Assembly (NCBI GenBank): GCA_013146195.2
Contig: CM028380.1
Span: 86,926,049-86,990,048 of the forward strand
From: Codonopsis lanceolata
Taxonomy: Eukaryota; Streptophyta; Magnoliopsida; Asterales; Campanulaceae
Reading direction: 5' to 3'
DNA: 64,000 nt
Below are positions 56,844 to 64,000 of the stretch, in pieces. The notes beneath the pieces were generated by a model, which had not been told where the DNA came from, ran no database searches, and saw only the letters and a program-made list of their open reading frames with translations. Numbering within the stretch: the stretch's first letter is position 1; every line of letters starts with the position of its first letter. Position numbers and translations under genes: made by a program.

Positions 56844-56981
56844 ACTCTACTACCACTACCTACTGGAGAATTGGAATTTGGAGGCCCTTGGATATTTGGA
56901 GGCCCTGTGCAGTCGGTCACCTTGCACCTGCCCAGGGCCGGCCTTGGTTTGGAACACATCCCTTGTATTTATCTACTAATA
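56844..56981. repeat. GGGCCGGC-containing repeat fragment
   Basis: The phrase TTGGAGGCCCTTGG and its near-copy, then GCCCAGGGCCGGCCTTGG, resemble fragments near 19665-19715 and 20060-20100. Likely a remnant of a dispersed element; borders unknown. Confidence 0.3.
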
Positions 56982-57740
56982 CTAGTTTTATACATGTGCG
57001 TTAAATGCTCGAGTATATATCTCTTTTAATTAAATTATACTCAAATAAAACGAAAATTGTAAACAAAACTAAAAATAAAGAAAATATATGATGAAAGGAA
57101 CAAATTATATCGGTATGATTGATATTATGAAAAAGAATGTTAATCCATTATTTTACGAATTGTTTAAGTCATTTTCTCGTTTATAATTTCTAGAATTTAA
57201 TAATTGATATTTTTGTTATTCAAATTTAGGATCTTAAGTAGTATAAATAGTAATTCAGATGTATATATTCTTCTCTATATAGCCTATGATTTATTAAATA
57301 TTTATAATTTGTGGTTGTTATCTACTACTATGATTTAATCGTATATATTTGCTATAATTTACCAATAAATTATAATTAAATTTGGTTATTTACAAAAATA
57401 AATTTTGTTTTGATATTATAAATTCGGATACGAAAGAGATATAAAAGTTTTAAATACAGACAAGTCATATATGAAGATTTCCATAGTATGCTTTTTTTAT
57501 AATTAATTGAGGTTACATTTTATTCGGTAATCACATGTATTCACTGAACATATTTTTCATAGCACATTTGTTCTTATTCCAAGGTTATTTACTTATTTTA
57601 ATTAATCAGTAAATTAAGTGTGTACAAATTGATATTTTGTATTTACAGATTTTCAATGTGTGGCTACTTCTATCAAATACTACTCCTACATATAAACTCG
57701 GTATTTTCTACCACATGTGTATTTGCACATTTTCAATAAA
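56982..57740 (-). mobile_element. Helitron (minus strand)
   Basis: CTAG at 56982-56985 preceded by A, then ACATGTGCGTTAAATGCTCG, a decayed hairpin. The body is collinear with the copy at 39265-40121 and continues beyond that copy's break. The far end is approximate because a clear 5' terminus was not identified. Confidence 0.55.
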
Positions 57741-57764
57741 TCTTGAGAGCTGTGTAATCAATTA

Positions 57765-58200
57765 AGTGCTCGTTTGTGACAACTTATTTAGAGTGACTTT
57801 TGACTTTTAGCTTTTGAAAAGTCATATTTAAAGTGTTTGTTTCAGCTTATAAGTCAAAAGTCAATAAGTAAGGTACAACACCTTTTATGCATTGAAAAAC
57901 CAAAACCAAAAAGCCAAAATTTTAATCTTTTTTTATTTTTTTTTAAAACATGAAGACAACTATTCATTAATAAATATTTGATTATCCTCATTTCATCCTT
58001 TTATGAAATATACATAAAAATATGAATACTAATTTTCAAGTTTTTTTAACAAATAATTATAATAACTCATAAGCAGTTTTTCAACAACTGTAACAAACAG
58101 TTTATCATGCAATCAGCTTCAATTCATCCAGCCACCAGCTTATAGCTATCAACCATAAGTCATAAGCCATCAGCCACTTTTGATTCCCTTCATTTCGGGC
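57765..58200. mobile_element. Possible MITE
   Basis: Begins near GTGCTCGTTTGTGACAAC and contains inverted AGCTTATAAGTCAAAAG-type phrases, ending near CATAAGCCATCAGCCAC. The ends look inverted, but no target duplication was verified. Confidence 0.3.
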
Positions 58201-58300
58201 AAAAAGTCAAATATTTCATTTTGAGATATTTCATTTAAAGAGTCGATTTTCAAAAATTAACGCATAAAAGTGTTATTTTATGATCAGTAATTGGCTACTA

Positions 58301-58934
58301 AGGTGTCGTTTGGTAGCTATGATTAATTCATATAAAATTAATAAGTCAAGTTGTTTGATGTTTGGTACGCAATTGGTGGTCTGAACTAATAGCACGAGTT
58401 ACCCGGATAAAATCATTATCTCATCACTATTAATACTAAGGGAGAGGGTGATATTATTAGGACCCTCACTTAAAAAATTTGGGGTTAACATTTTTATCTC
58501 AAAACTACCCCCAATATACAAGTGAAAATTAATTGTGAGGACACTAATAGTATTATGATTAATTATACTGCTTATACCTACCTGACTACCAAAATTTTCT
58601 TTTTTTCTTAAAAAGTTTAATTTTCAAACAATGACTATTTACTCATAACAGAAGGAGTATTATTAATCGTGGTGCTATTAGTGCTTTTATTATTAATTCG
58701 GGTACAATATATTGGGGGGTAGCTTTTGAATTAAAAATGTTGATCCCTCTTTTTTTTTTTTTAGTGAGGACACTAATAATAGCACCGCCTCTATTGGTAT
58801 AACTAGCGAGGGGACAAGTGACTTATCCAGATAACATGGATTATTACTACAGGCCGTCTATTTGGTACTAAACACCTATAAATTCGATTTTTTTAATCAT
58901 ATTTTGTCTTAATCCTGACTACCAAACAGCTCCT
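58301..58934. mobile_element. Tourist-like element with a nested MITE
   Basis: Left AGGTGTCGTTTGGTAGC and right ACTACCAAACAGCTCCT are inverted. The element is interrupted by a second element at about 58439-58791. The flanks (CTA and TAA) do not match cleanly, so the ends may be off by a base or two. Confidence 0.5.
58439..58791. mobile_element. Nested MITE
   Basis: Left GAGGGTGATATTATTAGGAC and right GTGAGGACACTAATAATAGC are inverted over at least 50 bp, including internal AACATTTTTA and TAAAAATGTT. It lies entirely inside the Tourist-like element. Superfamily unknown. Confidence 0.5.
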
Positions 58935-59340
58935 TAAAGTTTTGTTTTCCAAGTAGGTCTCCTGTGAGATGCCTTACGAATCTTAATTCGTATGAAATAA
59001 CTATAATCTCTCGTAGCTACGCCCATCAACAAACATTAGGTTGGGTCAAAGATATTAATCTTACAAAAAAATGCCCGTCAGACGTCTTTATACATGTTTT
59101 ATTTTGCCGGAAAAGTTGTACTAATAAATGCATAGTTGTAAATAGTAATATTAAGACCTTCTAAGTCATCGTGATGTTTATTATACAACTGGTGAGTTAT
59201 ACTCTCTCGGTTTCATCCAATGACTCCTCGTTTAAAAGTCTAATAGTTAAGATATATATTAATGTAAATGAAGTTGATCATAATTACTAAAATACTTAAA
59301 TACAACCAATATAGCACAAGTAGGTTATGAATTTTGCAAA

Positions 59341-61065
59341 TCTATAACTATTACTAAAACAGAAGTCGCTGCTGCCACATGGCGGCTTTCTGTTAAATGT
59401 TTAAACTTTTAAAAAATTTAATGCTTCCACATGTCACCCTCTTATAAATTGTAATTTTTTTTTATTTTATTGATAATTTTTTTTTATCACATTTGATTTT
59501 GTAATTAGTTTATGAAATTTTATCACATTTGGATTGATACAGATAGTAAGGATAAGTTTTTTTTGCCGGTAGATTTTATCACATTTGATTTCAAAAGTTT
59601 TACTGATAAAAAGTTACTGATAAAAGTTCTTATCATATTTGCTTTTATACGGTTAGTTAGGATAAATTTTTTTGTTGATATATTTTATCACATTTGATTT
59701 CAAAGTTTTACAAATAAAATGTTACTGATAAAAGTTTTAGTTAGGATAAGATTTTTTTGTGGATAAATTTTATCACATTAATTTGATTTCAAAGTTTTTA
59801 CAGATAAAAAATTATCGTTAAAAGTTTTTATCACATATAAACCGTGCATAATTAAAAAGGATAAAATCTCTATGAGCAGATTTCTATGATTTTATTATTA
59901 TTAATAATGAAATTCTAACAGACAATTCTTTTTCAAATTATTCAAATTATGTTCATCTGTTCTAAACAATCTCTTTCAAATTCAAATTATGTTTATCTAC
60001 CCTAAACAACATTTGTTATTTGATCTATAAATAATATTAGACAATTGAAATTTCTAATCCTTCATTATCTACTAGATATTTTAACCATCGTAATCCATTC
60101 CACTTATCGGTACATCTCTCAAATTTTTACTATATATCTCTCAAATTTTTTACTTTTCAAATTGATTAATTGTAGTTTTTTCTTCTCAAGTTTTACAATA
60201 TAATACACATACATGCTACAAATGAATGAGAAAAATAAAGTTTATAGCTACTGTGTAGTAATCCTTTAGCTTATCAGTGGCAAAAATATACGTGGACGAG
60301 TTTGGTGATGTTATGGACATATATAATTATGTTGGTCATGACAAAGAATATATAGGAGATGACATCAAAACTCTTTCAGTCATTCGATTCTACATTGGTG
60401 GTAGCTAGCAATGTTGGATTCAAGGCTTACTGTTTGAAATTATCCATTTGGAAGATGTTATTATTCAATATTGCAATGACGTGGGTTAAGAATGGGGCTG
60501 CATTCAATCTTACCATGAGGAAAGTTGTTCGCATGCTAAGAAATCCCCCAACTCTCCTCCCCCACACCTCCCAACTCTGTGAACTAAGCTTAATGAGTAT
60601 ATAAATTATTTTATACCAAAAGCAATCTTTGAGATTATTATATCTCATCTTTTTACCTACTTAAATATAAATATAAATATCCATCTACCTTTATCTCTCT
60701 TGGAGTACATTTATTAGATAATATTCTCATAGCCAACTTTGTTCCTTTATATTTTTTTGTTTTTGATATTTCAGATATACTTTGTATTTGCTTAAATTTC
60801 TTTCGTTTTTTTAATTATATTATTTGCAATCATGGTTTATATTTTAATGAACAACAACATTTATTTTTTAACTTCTGTTTTCTGCAGCAAATTTCAATGT
60901 GCATTTTTATATTACTCATTCACATATATATTTTAGTATTTACTCTTTTCGTTTAGTTTAAAATATTCTAATTATAACGAGTTTAGAAAATTCTCTTCTT
61001 ATAAACAACTTTTGCAAAAAAAAAAAAAAAATCTTAAAACCGTGCATCGCACGGGTATAACCTAG
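59341..61065 (+). mobile_element. Complete non-autonomous Helitron (1.7 kb)
   Basis: Starts TCTATAACTATTACTAAAAC directly after A (59340). Ends with hairpin CCGTGC-ATC-GCACGG (about 61040-61054), then GGTATAAC and CTAG (61062-61065) before T (61066). Insertion between A and T, TC start, hairpin and CTAG end are the four Helitron criteria. The left interior has direct repeats of TTTTATCACATTTGATTTCA and ACTGATAAAAGTT. The middle (60240-60620) is less AT-rich with short frames and could be captured host sequence. No Rep/helicase is encoded. Confidence 0.7.
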
Positions 61066-61189
61066 TACTATAATATTTGAAAGTATATTTTTCATGTGAA
61101 CCACCTCAAAATAGTGTGATGATTTTTTTGTTCAGAACAGAGTGGATATTATTTAAACCTATGCTTGTATGTAATTGATCGTGTCTTAT

Positions 61190-62435
61190 TTTAATTAATT
61201 CCTTACAAGTGCACAAGAATATTGCAGAATAGCTTGGGAAGCAAGGGTCGAACCACATAGATAAGAAGAATACTGATGGCAAGAATATCGGTAGTAATTT
61301 AAACTAAGTGGGGTTTTTATTTGTTTTATTTAAACTAATTTATTCTACTAAAGCAGTAAATTTAATTAACTTAGTAGCAATTACAATTATAAAGATCTGT
61401 ATGGAGAAGGGAAATCTAGGTTTGGGGTTTCACTTGATCTACTCTATTGCTTATTTAAATAAAGTATCATTCAATAACTTGGGTTCGTTCACGAAAGATA
61501 TATATATATTGTCAAATTATAGTTTAGTCTCCATCCCAAATAATTCATCCACTCTATATCCTAAGAACAAGAACATATGAATCATATCTGTCACTTAGGT
61601 TATATATATGAACCTGACCCTAACTTATCACTCTCGTGCATCGATAGGTTCAATTTATCATGATGGTGAGCCAGTGTATGACATATGCATTTGGTCGTGC
61701 AGCTATCCGCACCTCTAGGCTTTTATTACTTACGATTCCATTCATTTGGTCAAAGCTAGACAATAAAGGGGTTGATAAACATCATGATCAACAAGAATTA
61801 AATGAATAAAAATATATTAAGCAATAGATTCGATACAAGTTACCTCCCAAATCCTAGATTAATGGATGGTTAGTTTATCTTTGACGATGAACCAAATAGC
61901 GGGATGAAGGAATACATGAATCGATCTTCAAAACTATAATTACAATGCCTAAATTATGTAATACAAACTAAAATCTATGCTGGAACTGTTTCCTAACAAC
62001 TTCTAGACGTCATTTGGCTTTGGCTACCGTTCTCTATTTATATCCAAGGTGTTGTAGGGGAATAGGAGGTTCAATCCAGGTGAAAAACCACGTAAGTCGG
62101 TTTCTGGGGACCTTGCGGCCGCATGGTGTTTATACCTTGCGTCCGCAAGGGTTTTGAACGGGCAATGCTTCTTTCTGCTTACCTTGCGAGGGCAAGGCAT
62201 TTTAGGCTTGCGGCCACAACGTGTCCAGTTTGACTCTTTTACATTTTTTCTATAGTTACACTTTGCACCCTTCCTTGAATTTTTCAATAAAAGCTCTATA
62301 AATCCTATAAGTTCAACTAAAACCCTGAAACTCACAATATATCTCAAAAACATATATTAGTAGCCAAAAGCCTCATGAAATTGCTATTTCTAAGTCATAA
62401 AAGTACCTGATATAGACGTATAAAATACGTCTATC
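61190..62435. mobile_element. Unclassified insert resembling the 9328-11373 element
   Basis: It has the phrase AAGCAAGGGTCGAACCACAT near the left and ends near ACGTCTATCA. Like the insert at 9328-11373, it has a GC-richer right part (62080-62230), in this case with TTGCGGCCGCATGG and TTGCGGCCACAACG. Borders are approximate and no target duplication was found. Confidence 0.3.
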
Positions 62436-62446
62436 AGTAACATATA

Positions 62447-62500
62447 CTAGATTTTTGTACCCGTGCATATGACACGGTGCCAATATATATGATTTTGCCA
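62447..62500 (-). mobile_element. Helitron 3' terminus (minus strand)
   Basis: CTAG (62447-62450) preceded by A, then TTTTTGTACCCGTGCATATG and ACACGGTGCC. On the minus strand this is CGTGTC-ATATGC-ACGGG followed by CTAG before T. The other end was not found. Confidence 0.5.
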
Positions 62501-62509
62501 ATTGAAACG

Positions 62510-63200
62510 ATAGTGTTTAAATAGAAAGTGTGATTTTAAAGTCGATCCATAGTTAAGGGGGGTTATTCGTAAGGAGTTATATGTAATTGACCTATAACCG
62601 TTTGATCTTGCGGCAGAAATCAATCCCCACCGCCAGATAGCCTCAGTCAATCAACTGAACTCTATTGTGATATTATATATTAACGTAAAAGTGATATTTT
62701 ATAAGGGTTTATTGTTCAGGAGAAAAAAAGTTACTGACTAACTGTTCATAATATTAATTGTAGGGGGTGACTTTGTAACAGTGAGTTAAAAGTGAATAAC
62801 TACTCTCACACATGTGAATGTGAGAGTGAATCACAACCGTTAAAATTTGTAAGATAATTTAATCTCAACCTATAAATAGCTTTAGTCAATTGCACATATG
62901 TGAGTATTAGTTTTATTGTATATTAGATGGATATTTTACCGTACCAAGAAAAGTAACTTGAATCCAACTTCACAACTCCTACAAATGTCATGGTCAATCC
63001 TTTAACGTGGATCCAATAAGCAATTAGACTAATTTAGACTTATTTTTTAATGATAAAAGAAAAGGTACTAAAGACGAAAACAAAATTGGTGGGGTGTAAA
63101 TATAGTAAAAAAAAAGGCAAAATAAATTGTAAGAGAACAAACCCGTTTGTAGTCAATTTAGCACTAATTAATTAGATACATAGATAATTAATCAAAATAA
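62510..63200. other. AT-rich stretch, no recognised feature
   Basis: Likely contains the body of the minus-strand Helitron starting at 62447. No coding frame. Confidence 0.35.
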
Positions 63201-63364
63201 AACTTGTAGACAATACTGAAGTGAGTAATGTGGCTAATCCTCAAGATCCTCAAGCCAATAATGTGCACTGATCAAACAAGATGAAGGCAGATTTACAACG
63301 ATTCTACAAGGCTATCAAACTACCATGTGTGGATGTATGGAGATTATTTCCTCCTCCAGTCAAG

Positions 63365-63620
63365 CCAGTTTTGTAGATTATCTAAGGGCATTTTTGTAAC
63401 TGTTTGTTGATGTTTGTTTTATATATTTCTTTGTCAGGCTGTAAGTTAGTTAGATACAAGTTTGTTAGTGGAGGTAGAGAGTGGAATTTGTAACTATATA
63501 GTAGGAGTTGATACTCCATTTTTCTGTAACAAACACACGACTCATGAATGAGAAGGACTTTCCCTCCAAAACCTTCACCACACTGTTTGATCTGCAATCT
63601 TTCATTTACAAAGTTCCATG
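63365..63620 (+). mobile_element. Possible copia LTR fragment
   Basis: GTTAGTTAGATACAAGTTTG, CTATATAGTAGGAGTTGATA, then CTGTAACAAACAC, AATGAGAAGGAC and a CT-rich end resemble a copia LTR with promoter and polyadenylation region. It directly abuts integrase sequence. LTR borders and primer site were not found. Confidence 0.3.
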
Positions 63621-64000
63621 TATTCAAAGTCTTGCAGGATTTTATTGCTTATGTTCAGAACCATTTTCAATCCACAGTTAAAACAGTTAAATCCATTAGA
63701 ACAGATCATGGTTCTGAGTTTTTCAATCAAGAACTTACTCCTTTTCTAGCCAAACTAGGAATATCCCACCAGTCTTCATGTACCTACACACCACAACAAA
63801 ATGGTATTGTAGAAAGAAAACACAAACAACTTCTTGAAATGGCTAGAGCACTGAGGTTTCAAGCCTGTCTACCAAAACACTTTTGGGGTTATTGTCTTCT
63901 CACAGCTACTTATTTGATTAACAGATTGCCCACTAGTGCCACAGATTTTAAGATCCCTCATGAACTCCTATTCAACAGTCCAGTTAACTACACTGATCAG
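63621..64000 (+). pseudogene. Ty1/copia integrase core, cut by window edge
   Basis: One open frame to the window end reads VLQDFIAYVQNHFQSTVKTV, SIRTDHGSEFFNQELTPFLA, KLGISHQSSCTYTPQQNGIV, ERKHKQLLEMARALRFQACL, PKHFWGYCLLTATYLINRLP. The middle Asp (RTDHGSEF) and catalytic Glu (NGIVERKH) are kept. The first catalytic Asp region is missing, because the sequence to the left is LTR-like. It is therefore probably a deleted element, although sequence beyond 64000 may continue into reverse transcriptase. Confidence 0.8.

Overview
The window is nuclear DNA from a flowering plant, most likely a eudicot. The evidence is an intron-bearing strictosidine synthase-like gene, plant-type LTR retrotransposons (chromovirus-like and Tat/Ogre-like Ty3/gypsy, and Ty1/copia), Stowaway, Tourist, hAT and Mutator MITEs, Helitrons, tRNA-derived SINEs and long AT microsatellites. 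I cannot name the species. Low-copy gene content is small; most of the window is old and nested transposon sequence.

The one well-supported gene is a three-exon strictosidine synthase-like (APMAP-like) gene on the plus strand (11986-12269, 24469-24732, 24998-25568). It encodes 372 residues with matching splice phases and no internal stop. Its first intron is 12.2 kb and filled with transposons: a hAT MITE with an 8-bp target duplication, a 1.24-kb Mutator-type element with a 9-bp duplication, a 2-kb long-TIR element between 135-bp direct repeats, and LTR-like segments. A second possible gene is one 60-codon exon on the minus strand (31208-31387) with a consensus splice donor; its product is not recognised.

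Layout: 1-9100 holds a Helitron end, two MITEs, a CCGCGG tandem repeat split by a Mutator-like MITE, a SINE, a minus-strand Tat-type LTR and AT arrays. 9114-11438 is a Stowaway MITE split by a 2-kb insert. 11986-25568 is the strictosidine synthase-like gene. 26800-31100 holds a Tourist element with a nested SINE, paired Stowaways, a broken gypsy integrase and dispersed repeats. 32100-36600 is a Tat-type LTR with internal sequence on both sides, then an 80-bp minisatellite ending at a Helitron terminus. 38400-40121 holds a LINE RNase H remnant, a CACTA-like end and a Helitron cut by an LTR element. 40122-47572 is a chromovirus-like Ty3/gypsy element (5' LTR, PBS, gag, pol) that runs into a 100-N assembly gap. 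47673-48400 is ATT microsatellite; 48740-50850 is an unusual higher-order satellite of 61-bp hairpin units embedded in GTTAA/GTTAC pentamers; 51185-51685 is a CACTA end rich in palindromes. 54013-56838 is a solo LTR with perfect 5-bp target duplications. 56982-62450 holds Helitrons and MITEs. 63627-64000 is a copia integrase cut by the window edge.

Nothing here is a multi-gene functional system. The most unusual items are the hairpin satellite, the Tat LTR flanked by PPT and PBS, the long-TIR element between long direct repeats, the intact Helitron with A/T borders, and the evidence that the gap hides a large piece of sequence.
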